In this document: positions 7,831 through 15,128 of the stretch, one piece after another
How the letters are laid out: each line of letters opens with the position of its first letter
How positions within the stretch are numbered: position 1 is the first letter of the stretch
The notes under the pieces: generated by a model
Told to the model about the DNA's origin: nothing
The model's database searches: none
The model's input: only the letters and a program-made list of their open reading frames with translations
Position numbers and translations under genes: made by a program
Source: Micromonospora sp. U21
Lineage (GTDB): Bacteria > Actinomycetota > Actinomycetes > Mycobacteriales > Micromonosporaceae
Reading direction: 5' to 3'
Assembly (NCBI RefSeq): GCF_018070045.1
Contig: NZ_JAGPYK010000002.1
Location: 62,001-126,000 of the forward strand
DNA length: 64,000 nucleotides

Positions 7831-8787
7831 GTGACCGAGAACGCTCTGGACACGGCGGGCCAGCAGGCCGCCGCCGCGATGGCGGCCGGTGCACCCGCCG
7901 CATCGGCGGCGACCCCGTCGACCGAGGGCCCCGGACGGTCCACGGTGGCCGGTCCACCACCGGGCACCGGTGGCCACCCGCCACGACCGACGCTCGGCCG
8001 ACGGGCGCTGGCCCTCGCCGACTCGCTCTGGCGTCCGGCACTGGTGCTGGCGGCGTTCTTCGCCGCCTGGTGGTTCGTCGCCGCCCGGGAATACGTGCCC
8101 AACTACCTGGTGCCCACGCCCGGCCAGGTCTGGACCACCATGACCGACCAGTGGTCCGAGCTGGCTCGGCACACCATGGTCACCCTCTACGAGACGGTCC
8201 TCGGCTTCGTGCTGGCCGCCGCGTTGGGGCTGGCCACCGCGGTCGCCATCGCCTACTCGCGCACCCTGGACAAGGCGCTCTACCCGATCGTCCTGTTCGC
8301 ACAGGTCATCCCGAAGATCGCCATCGCCCCGCTGCTGGTGGTCTGGTTCGGTCTCGGCCTCACCCCGAAGATCATTCTGGCGGTGCTCATCGCGTTCTTC
8401 CCGGTGGTCATCTCCGGCGTGGCCGGGCTGCGCTCCACCGATCCGGAGCTGCTCGACCTCGCCGCCACGATGGGCGCCGGGCCGTGGCGCACCTTCCGCA
8501 AGATCCGTTTTCCGAACGCGCTGCCACACCTGATGGCCGGCCTCAAGGTGGCGGTCACCCTCGCGGTGGTCGGCGCCGTGGTCGGCGAGTTCGTCGGCGC
8601 CAGTGAAGGGCTCGGCTACGTCCTGTTGCTGGCCAACGGCAACCTCGACGCCCCGCTGCTGTTCGCCGACCTGATCCTGATGTCCGCCATCGGCATCGTC
8701 CTGTTCGTCCTGGTCGAGATCGCCGAGGCACTGCTCATTCCGTGGCACGCCAGCCGCCGGGCCGGCGTGTCCCTCACCACCTCCTGA
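7831..8787 (+). CDS. ABC transporter permease (SsuC/TauC/ThiX type)
   Basis: A 318-aa membrane permease of the BPD_transp_1 family used by NMT1/SsuA-type importers. Six or so hydrophobic segments are visible. The EAA-like coupling motif appears as ATMGAGPWRTFRKIRFPNALPHLMAGL near residue 220. The first 60 residues are a low-complexity Ala/Pro-rich cytosolic extension. GTG 7831 was chosen because GAGGAGG lies six bases upstream. It is the first gene of a tight run with the binding protein and the ATPase. Confidence 0.9.
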   Translation: MTENALDTAGQQAAAAMAAGAPAASAATPSTEGPGRSTVAGPPPGTGGHPPRPTLGRRALALADSLWRPALVLAAFFAAWWFVAAREYVPNYLVPTPGQVWTTMTDQWSELARHTMVTLYETVLGFVLAAALGLATAVAIAYSRTLDKALYPIVLFAQVIPKIAIAPLLVVWFGLGLTPKIILAVLIAFFPVVISGVAGLRSTDPELLDLAATMGAGPWRTFRKIRFPNALPHLMAGLKVAVTLAVVGAVVGEFVGASEGLGYVLLLANGNLDAPLLFADLILMSAIGIVLFVLVEIAEALLIPWHASRRAGVSLTTS

Positions 8788-8810
8788 CCGACCCCATCAC
8801 GGAGGCACCG

Positions 8811-9815
8811 ATGAAACGCACCGCCACCACCATCCTGACCACCGCCGCCCTACTCCTCGCCGCGACCGGCTGCGGTGGGGACGACCCCGCCGGCAGCACC
8901 AACGCCGACGGCAGCAAGCAGGTCACCCTCACCCTGAACTGGGTGCCATACGGCGAGCACGCGCCCTTCTACTACGGTCTGCAGAAGGGTTACTACTCCG
9001 CCGAGGGCATCGACCTGAAGATCCTGCCCGGCAACGGCTCGGGCAACACCGTCAAGCAGGTCGCCCAGAAGCAGACCGACTTCGGCTGGGCGGACAGCCC
9101 GGTACTGCTCAAGTCCGTGGCCACCGGGATGCCGGTGCGCAGCCTCGGCGCGTACCTGGAGAAGGGACCCTCCTCGGTGGAGTTCTTCACCGAGGAGAAC
9201 ATCAAGACGCCGGCCGACCTCAAGGGCAAGACCGTCGGCGGCACCCCCGGCGACGCCCTCTACGCGACCTTCCCGGCCTGGCTGGAGAAGAACGGCCTCA
9301 AGAAGGACGACGTCAAGGTGGTCAACGTCGACGCCGCCGGCAAGATCGCCGCCCTGGCCGAGGGCAGGGTCGACGCCATCATGGGCTTCTTCCACGATCA
9401 GGCGCCCACCATCGAGAGCAAGACCGGCAAGAAGGTCGACGTGCTGCTCTTCGCCGACTACGGGATGAATCTGCTAGGCACGGGTCTGATCGCCAACACC
9501 CAGACCCTGGAGAAGGACCCGGAGCTGGCCCGCAAGTTCGTCCGGGCCACCCAGAAGTCCTGGGCCGAGGCCGCGCGTGATCCGGCCGGCGCGGTGAGCG
9601 CGATGGCAGCCCTGGCCGAGAACGAGCCGGCGCCCGAGGTGCTCACCAAGCAGCTCACCCTCAACCTGCCGCTGATCGGCCCGGAAGGCCCGCCCGGGGT
9701 GAACACCGAGGCCCAGTGGACCGAGACCATCGACCTGATGTCCCGCTACGCGGAGCTGAAGAACCCGGGCGCGCCCAACGCGTACTGGGACGCCTCGTAC
9801 GCGGCCCAGGGGTGA
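8811..9815 (+). CDS. ABC substrate-binding lipoprotein, NMT1/THI5-like
   Basis: A 334-aa extracytoplasmic solute-binding protein. It has a lipoprotein signal with lipobox LLAATGC near residue 22. The mature part begins with VTLTLNWVPYGEHAPFYYG, the hallmark of the NMT1/THI5 group, which binds pyrimidine thiamine precursors, riboflavin, sulfonates or similar small molecules. Later motifs include GWADSPVLLKSVATG and DLKGKTVGGTPG. GGAGG precedes ATG 8811. The substrate cannot be named. No TPP riboswitch is visible upstream, so thiamine uptake is not supported, and the neighbours point to carbohydrate-like catabolism. Confidence 0.9.
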   Translation: MKRTATTILTTAALLLAATGCGGDDPAGSTNADGSKQVTLTLNWVPYGEHAPFYYGLQKGYYSAEGIDLKILPGNGSGNTVKQVAQKQTDFGWADSPVLLKSVATGMPVRSLGAYLEKGPSSVEFFTEENIKTPADLKGKTVGGTPGDALYATFPAWLEKNGLKKDDVKVVNVDAAGKIAALAEGRVDAIMGFFHDQAPTIESKTGKKVDVLLFADYGMNLLGTGLIANTQTLEKDPELARKFVRATQKSWAEAARDPAGAVSAMAALAENEPAPEVLTKQLTLNLPLIGPEGPPGVNTEAQWTETIDLMSRYAELKNPGAPNAYWDASYAAQG

Positions 9816-9819
9816 CCCG

Positions 9820-10614
9820 GTGACCGCCGCGCCGGCACAGGCCGGCACCGCCATCGGGATGTCCGGGCTGACCGTCCGGTTCAGCTCCCGGCGGTCGCAG
9901 ACCACCGCGCTGGACGACGTGTCGCTGGACATCCAGCCGGGCGAGTTCGTCACCATCGTCGGTCCGTCCGGCTGCGGCAAGTCCACGCTGCTGAAGATCG
10001 TCGCCGGGCTGGTCCGGCCGACCAGCGGCGAGGTGTCGCTGCTGGGCCGCCCGGTCCGCGGCCCGCAGAAGGAGATCGGCTTCGTCTTCCAGAAGGCCGC
10101 GCTGCTGGAGTGGCGCGGCGCCCGGGCCAACATCCTGCTCCAAGCCGAGATGCGCGGCATGGACCGGGCGCAGGCGGCCCGCCGGGCGGACGAGCTGATC
10201 GAGATGACCGGCCTGACCGGCTTCGAGAAGGCGCTGCCGCACGAGCTCTCCGGCGGAATGCAGCAGCGGGTGGCGCTCTGCCGCGCGCTGCTGCACTCCC
10301 CGCCGGTGCTGCTCATGGACGAGCCGTTCGGTGCCCTGGACGCGCTGACCCGGGAGCAGATGAACGCCGAGCTGCACCGGATCTGGCGGGAGACCGGCAC
10401 CACGGTGGTGCTGGTGACCCACTCCATCGCCGAGGCGGTCTTCCTCGGCACCCGGGTCGTGGTGATGAGTCCCCGGCCCGGCCGGATCATCCGCACCTTC
10501 CCGGTCGAGCTGCCGGCGCACCGCGACTACGCGCAGGTGATGTCGGATCCCCGCTTCGACCGGCTCGCCACCGACCTGCGCGGGTTGCTCGGCAGCGCGG
10601 CCGCCAACCACTGA
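9820..10614 (+). CDS. ABC transporter ATP-binding protein (SsuB/TauB type)
   Basis: A 264-aa ATPase that powers the importer encoded by the two preceding genes. The Walker A is GPSGCGKST, the Q-loop lies in GFVFQKAALLEW, the signature is LSGGMQQR, the Walker B is LLMDEPFGALD and the switch His is in LVTHSIAEAV. GTG 9820 follows the binding-protein stop by a few bases. Confidence 0.93.
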   Translation: MTAAPAQAGTAIGMSGLTVRFSSRRSQTTALDDVSLDIQPGEFVTIVGPSGCGKSTLLKIVAGLVRPTSGEVSLLGRPVRGPQKEIGFVFQKAALLEWRGARANILLQAEMRGMDRAQAARRADELIEMTGLTGFEKALPHELSGGMQQRVALCRALLHSPPVLLMDEPFGALDALTREQMNAELHRIWRETGTTVVLVTHSIAEAVFLGTRVVVMSPRPGRIIRTFPVELPAHRDYAQVMSDPRFDRLATDLRGLLGSAAANH

Positions 10615-10652
10615 GCCTGCATCGGCACGACCAGCACGACGGAAGGAACATC

Positions 10653-11804
10653 ATGACCCGCAGGTCGATCGGCATCATCGTCAACGGCGTGACCGGAAGG
10701 ATGGGCTACCGGCAGCACCTCGTCCGCTCGCTGCTGGCCATCCGCGAGTCCGGCGGCGTGACGTTGGCCGACGGCACGACCATCTGGCCGGAACCGGTCC
10801 TGGTTGGGCGCAACGAGACGAAGCTCCGCGAACTCGCCGAGCGACACGGGCTGACCGACTGGACCACCGACCTGACCTCGGCGCTGGCCCGTGACGACGT
10901 CGAGATCTACTTCGACGCCCAGGTCACTCAGCAGCGGGAGAAGGCGATCCGGCAGGCGATCGAGGCCGGCAAGCACATCTACACCGAGAAGCCGCTGGCC
11001 GAGGACACCGCCGGCGCGCTCGACCTGGCCCGGGCCGCCGACGCCGCCGGGGTACGCACCGGCGTGGTGCAGGACAAGCTCTTCCTGCCCGGGCTGCGCA
11101 AGCTCAAGCGGCTCATCGACGGCGGCTTCTTCGGCCGGATCCTCTCGGTGCGCGGCGAGTTCGGCTACTGGGTCTTCGAGGGCGACTGGCAGCCGGCCCA
11201 GCGTCCGTCCTGGAACTACCGGGCCGAGGACGGCGGCGGCATCGTGGTCGACATGTTCCCGCACTGGCACTACGTGCTGGAGGAGCTGTTCGGCCGGGTG
11301 GCCGCCGTCTCCTGCGTGACCGCCACCCATGTTCCCGAGCGGATCGACGAGGACGGTCGCACCTACCCCGCCACCGCCGACGACGCCGCGTACGGCATCT
11401 TCGAGCTCGACGGCGGGGTGATCGCCCAGCTCAACTCGTCCTGGTGCGTGCGGGTGTTCCGCGACGAGCTGGTGGAGTTCCAGGTCGACGGCACGGAGGG
11501 CAGCGCCGTGGCGGGGCTGCGCCGCTGCCGGGCGCAGCACCGGGCGGTCACCCCGAAGCCCGTGTGGAACCCGGACCTGCCGGTCACCGAGGACTTCCGG
11601 GCACAGTGGACCGAGGTGCCCGACAACGAGGAGTTCGACAACGGCTTCAAGGTGCAGTGGGAGGCGTTCCTGCGGCACGCGGTGGCCGGTGAGCCGTTCC
11701 GCTGGAACTTCCTGGCCGGCGCACGCGGCGTACAGCTCGCCGAACTGGGACTGCGCTCGGCCCGCGAGGGCGTCCGCGTCGAGGTGCCGGAGCTGAACTC
11801 ATGA
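10653..11804 (+). CDS. Gfo/Idh/MocA family NAD(P)-dependent oxidoreductase
   Basis: A 383-aa dehydrogenase. The N-terminal Rossmann part (IGIIVNGVTGRMGYRQH) is an unusual variant of the family's GxGxxG loop, with NGVTGRMG in its place. The conserved EKP motif is present (YTEKPLAEDTAG near residue 110) and supplies the catalytic Lys. The C-terminal alpha/beta domain has DMFPHWHYVLEELFG. The family oxidises or reduces sugars, inositols and their derivatives. It is followed by an ATGA overlap with the DUF993 gene. This dehydrogenase, DUF993 and the TIM-barrel protein occur as adjacent overlapping genes, so they probably catalyse sequential steps. Confidence 0.9.
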   Translation: MTRRSIGIIVNGVTGRMGYRQHLVRSLLAIRESGGVTLADGTTIWPEPVLVGRNETKLRELAERHGLTDWTTDLTSALARDDVEIYFDAQVTQQREKAIRQAIEAGKHIYTEKPLAEDTAGALDLARAADAAGVRTGVVQDKLFLPGLRKLKRLIDGGFFGRILSVRGEFGYWVFEGDWQPAQRPSWNYRAEDGGGIVVDMFPHWHYVLEELFGRVAAVSCVTATHVPERIDEDGRTYPATADDAAYGIFELDGGVIAQLNSSWCVRVFRDELVEFQVDGTEGSAVAGLRRCRAQHRAVTPKPVWNPDLPVTEDFRAQWTEVPDNEEFDNGFKVQWEAFLRHAVAGEPFRWNFLAGARGVQLAELGLRSAREGVRVEVPELNS

Positions 11805-12952
11805 CTGCGGAGGTGGTGCTGCCCGGCAGGCGGCGGCACCGGCTGGCCGGGGGGAGCGGGTTCCCCCGCCCGGCCGCCCCGGCCACCAGCCGGATCGCGT
11901 ACGCGGCCGCGCACGTGGTGGCCGATCCCGGCGCGGAGAACGTGCCGGGCGCGCCGGCGGCGGTGGACTGGGACACCACGCTGGCCTTCCGGCAGCACCT
12001 CTGGTCGTACGGGTTGGGGGTCGCCGAGGCGATGGACACCGCCCAGCGGGGGATGGGGCTGGACTACCCGGCCACCCGGGAACTCATCCGACGCAGCGCC
12101 GCCGAGGCCCGCGCGGTGGGCGGACGGATCGTCGCCGGGGTGGGCACCGACCAGCTGCCGACCGGCCCGGCCACCCTGGCCGAGGTCAGCGCGGCGTACC
12201 GGGAGCAGCTCGACGACGTGCGGGCGGCCGGCGCCCGGCCGGTGCTGATGTGCAGCCGGCACCTGGCCGCCGCGGCCCGCGGCCCGGAGGACTACCTGCG
12301 GGTGTACGACGACCTGCTGACCGCCGCCGAGGAGCCGGTGGTGCTGCACTGGTTGGGCCCGATGTTCGACCCGGCGCTGACCGGTTACTGGGGTGCGGTC
12401 GACCTGGACCTGGCCGCCGACACGGTGGTTGAGCTGATCAAGGCGCACCAGTCCAGGGTGGACGGGATCAAGGTGTCTCTGCTGGACGCCGACCGGGAGG
12501 TCGCGTTGCGCCGCCGCCTGCCGGCCGGGGTACGCCTCTACACCGGTGACGACTTCCACTACCCCGAGCTAATCCGCGGTGACGAGGTGGGTCACTCCGA
12601 CGCGCTGCTCGGGGTGTTCGCGGCCATTGCGCCGGCCGCCGCCGCCGCGCTGGCCGCCCTGGACCGGGGGGACCTGACGGCGTACGACGAGATCTTCGGG
12701 CCCACCGTGCCGCTGGCCCGGCACCTGTTCGCGGCGCCGACCTGGCACTACAAGACGGGGATCGTGTTCCTGGCCTGGCTGGCCGGGCACCAGGACCACT
12801 TCACGATGGTCGCTGGCGCGCAGTCCGGCCGGTCCCCGGCGCACCTGGCCACCCTGCTCACCCTGGCCGACGCCGCCGGGCTGCTGCCCGACGCCGACCT
12901 GGCCGCCGCCCGCGCCCGAGCCTTCTTCACGGTGGCGGGGGTGGAGCAGTGA
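11801..12952 (+). CDS. DUF993 family protein (aldolase-like TIM barrel)
   Basis: A 383-aa protein recognised as DUF993, which is remotely related to dihydrodipicolinate synthase-type TIM-barrel lyases. Features include VDWDTTLAFRQHLWSYGLGVAEAMDTAQRG near residue 50, VVLHWLGPMFDP near 185, a putative Schiff-base Lys in VDGIKVSLLD near 222, and YTGDDFHYPELI near 247. A retro-aldol or dehydratase role on a keto-sugar is plausible but unproven. It starts within the stop of the oxidoreductase (ATGA) and its own stop overlaps the next GTG, so translation is coupled through three genes. Confidence 0.85.
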   Translation: MTAEVVLPGRRRHRLAGGSGFPRPAAPATSRIAYAAAHVVADPGAENVPGAPAAVDWDTTLAFRQHLWSYGLGVAEAMDTAQRGMGLDYPATRELIRRSAAEARAVGGRIVAGVGTDQLPTGPATLAEVSAAYREQLDDVRAAGARPVLMCSRHLAAAARGPEDYLRVYDDLLTAAEEPVVLHWLGPMFDPALTGYWGAVDLDLAADTVVELIKAHQSRVDGIKVSLLDADREVALRRRLPAGVRLYTGDDFHYPELIRGDEVGHSDALLGVFAAIAPAAAAALAALDRGDLTAYDEIFGPTVPLARHLFAAPTWHYKTGIVFLAWLAGHQDHFTMVAGAQSGRSPAHLATLLTLADAAGLLPDADLAAARARAFFTVAGVEQ

Positions 12953-13752
12953 GCCTCGCGCGGTTCTCGTTCAACCAGGCCACCGCCCAGCGCTGGCCGC
13001 TGCCCGAGGTGGTGGTCGGGTGCGTGGCGGCCGGTGTGCCGGGCATCGGCCTGTGGCGGGAACCGGTGGCCGAGTACGGGCTGGCCCGCTCGGCGAAACT
13101 GGTCCGCGACGCCGGCCTCGCCGTCACATCGCTGTGCCGGGGCGGGTTCTTCTCCGCCGACGACTGGCGCGCGGAGAACCTGCGGGCCATCGAGGAGGCC
13201 GCCGTCCTCGGCGCCCCGGAGCTGGTGCTGGTCTCCGGTGGGCTGCCGGCCGGCAGCCGGGACATCGACGGTGCACGGCGTCGGGTCGCCGACGCCATCG
13301 GCGAGCTGGCCCCGCACGCCGAGGCCGCCGGGGTACGGCTGGCCATCGAGCCGCTGCACCCGATGTTCGCCGCCGACCGGTGCGTGATCGCCACCCTCGG
13401 CCAGGCGCTGGACATCGCCGAGCGGTTCGACCCGGCGGTGGTCGGCGTGGTCGTCGACGCGTACCACGTCTGGTGGGACGACACGGTGTACGCGCAGATC
13501 GCGCGGGCCGCCGCCCGGATCGCCGCGTTCCAGGTTTGCGACTGGGTGACCCCGCTGCCCGAAGGGGTGCTGCTCGGCCGGGCGTTGCCCGGGGACGGCT
13601 GCATCGAGCTGCGTCGGCTGCGCGAGGCGGTGGACGCGGCCGGCTACGTCGGCCCGATCGAGGTGGAGGTCTTCTCCGCCGAGGTGTGGGCGCGTCCGGG
13701 CGCGGAGGTGCTCGACGCGGCGATCGCCGGCTACCTGCGCCACGTTGCCTGA
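12949..13752 (+). CDS. Sugar phosphate isomerase/epimerase (xylose-isomerase-like TIM barrel)
   Basis: A 267-aa AP_endonuc_2/xylose-isomerase-like TIM barrel. Metal-ligand positions are visible as Glu in RLAIEPLHPMF (about 130), Asp/His in VVVDAYHVWWDD (about 168) and Glu near the C-terminus in GPIEVEVFS. These match divalent-metal isomerases and dehydratases such as IolE/IolI-like enzymes. It lies between DUF993 and the membrane protein with overlaps on both sides. With the Gfo/Idh/MocA enzyme and DUF993, it supports an oxidise-isomerise-cleave pathway for a sugar or cyclitol. Confidence 0.88.
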   Translation: MSLARFSFNQATAQRWPLPEVVVGCVAAGVPGIGLWREPVAEYGLARSAKLVRDAGLAVTSLCRGGFFSADDWRAENLRAIEEAAVLGAPELVLVSGGLPAGSRDIDGARRRVADAIGELAPHAEAAGVRLAIEPLHPMFAADRCVIATLGQALDIAERFDPAVVGVVVDAYHVWWDDTVYAQIARAAARIAAFQVCDWVTPLPEGVLLGRALPGDGCIELRRLREAVDAAGYVGPIEVEVFSAEVWARPGAEVLDAAIAGYLRHVA

Positions 13753-14899
13753 CGTCCCCGAACGGCGGTGGCCGGCGGCGGTCGGCGCCTGGCTGGGCAT
13801 CGGCACCGCACCCGCCACCCTGGTGCTCGGCGCGGCGATGGCGGCCCGACACGGTGGCGCGGTGCCGGTGGCCGGGCTGCTGGTCGGCGGGGTGCTGATG
13901 GCGGCTCTGCTCTGGGGGCAGGGCCGGATCGGGCTGCGCCGACCGCTCGGCGACGGCGGGACGTTGACGGCGGTGCTGCCCGCGTACCTGGGGGACACCT
14001 CGCGGCTGCTGCTGGCGGCGGTGCTGGCCGTGTCGATGGTCGGTTGGAACGGGTTCAACGTCGGGCTCGGCGGGGCCTCGCTGGCCGCGCTGACCCACCT
14101 GCCGGGCTGGGCCGGGCCGGTGCTGCTGGAGGTGGCGGTCCTCGCCGTCTCCTGGGCGCCGGCCCGGCTCGGCAACCGTGTCGCGGTGCTCACCACGCTC
14201 AGCGCGGTGGTGCTGGTCGGATGGTGCCTGACCGCTCTGCCGCCGCCGGGCGCTCCCGTCCGCGTCGCCGCCGGTGGGCTCGCCGACGCCGCCGCGTTGA
14301 TCGGCTACGCGGCGGTCTTCGCGCTGCGCGCGCCGGACTTCAGTGTCGGCCTGGCCCGGCGGCGGGACCTGGTCTGGTGCGTGGGACTGCTGATCGGGCC
14401 GGCGCTGCTCGGGGTGCTCGCCGGTGCCGGCCTGTGGCTGCGGACCGGTTCGGCTGACGTGGTCGCGCTGCTCGCCACCGGATCAGGGCTGGCCGGGTAC
14501 GCGAATCTGTTTGTCGCCGTGGCGGTGTTCGCCGCCGCGCTGACCACCACGTACTCCGGGGCGCTGGCGATGCGCGGCCTGGCGCCGCGGGTGCCGGCCC
14601 GCGCGGCCATGCTCGCGATCGCGGTGCTCGGCGGGGTGCTGGCGGTGGCGCGCTTCGACCGCCTCGTGCTGCCCTGGCTGACCCTGCTGGCCGCTGCGCT
14701 GCCGGTGCTGGTGGTGCCGATGGCCGCGGAAGCCGCCGCTCGTCGGCGCGGTCGTGCGCCGCGAACCGTGCCGGCCTGGTGCTGGGTGCCGCCGGCGCTG
14801 CTCGCGGTCGCCTGCACCCTCGCCGGCGTGGGCGTCGCCCCGCTGCTCGGGCTGGTCCTCGCCGGGATGCTCACCCTGCTCTGGTGGCGTCGGCGCTGA
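13745..14899 (+). CDS. Polytopic membrane protein, NCS1/cytosine-permease-like
   Basis: A 384-aa protein with 11-12 predicted membrane helices. MVGWNGFNVGLGGASLAAL near residue 100 and GYAAVFALRAPDFSVGLARRRDL near residue 185 resemble the core of NCS1 (purine/cytosine) permeases, but the match is distant. It starts at TTG 13745 inside the stop of the isomerase gene; a later start cannot be excluded. As the last gene of the operon it may be a second uptake route or an exporter for the same compound or an intermediate. Confidence 0.65.
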   Translation: MPDVPERRWPAAVGAWLGIGTAPATLVLGAAMAARHGGAVPVAGLLVGGVLMAALLWGQGRIGLRRPLGDGGTLTAVLPAYLGDTSRLLLAAVLAVSMVGWNGFNVGLGGASLAALTHLPGWAGPVLLEVAVLAVSWAPARLGNRVAVLTTLSAVVLVGWCLTALPPPGAPVRVAAGGLADAAALIGYAAVFALRAPDFSVGLARRRDLVWCVGLLIGPALLGVLAGAGLWLRTGSADVVALLATGSGLAGYANLFVAVAVFAAALTTTYSGALAMRGLAPRVPARAAMLAIAVLGGVLAVARFDRLVLPWLTLLAAALPVLVVPMAAEAAARRRGRAPRTVPAWCWVPPALLAVACTLAGVGVAPLLGLVLAGMLTLLWWRRR

Positions 14900-14949
14900 C
14901 GCAGAACCCTTCGTGTGTCGGGGTTGCCGGCTGATCCGGTCCAGTCGTG

Positions 14950-15027
14950 CGCCCTTTGCTCTGCTTCAACGGGCGCAACGAAAAGGTGCTGTCACTGTTG
15001 CGCCGAGTGAAGCAAAGCAAAGGGCGC
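14950..15027. repeat. Long imperfect inverted repeat
   Basis: The arm GCCCTTTGCTCTGCTTCA (from 14951) pairs with TGAAGCAAAGCAAAGGGC (15008-15025) with a single mismatch. An inner arm GGGCGCAAC (14971-14979) pairs with GTTGCGCC (14997-15004). The whole can fold into a cruciform of nearly 30 bp around a short AT-richer loop. It is placed just after the catabolic operon and before the bidirectional terminator. It may be a terminator or a dispersed repeat family. Confidence 0.7.
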
Positions 15028-15084
15028 GCACGGCACGGACGCGCGAGCACTGCGGTTTGTGCGGGCCGGGCCACGGTCCGCCGT

Positions 15085-15122
15085 GCCGGTGGCGGGCGGG
15101 ATCAATCCCGCCCGCCACCGGC
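15085..15122. terminator. Bidirectional terminator hairpin
   Basis: A perfect 18-bp stem, GCCGGTGGCGGGCGGGAT at 15085-15102 against 15105-15122, with a two-base loop. It lies between the convergent NCS1-like and ThuA genes, six bases from the stop of the latter. Confidence 0.85.
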
Positions 15123-15128
15123 AGGCGG

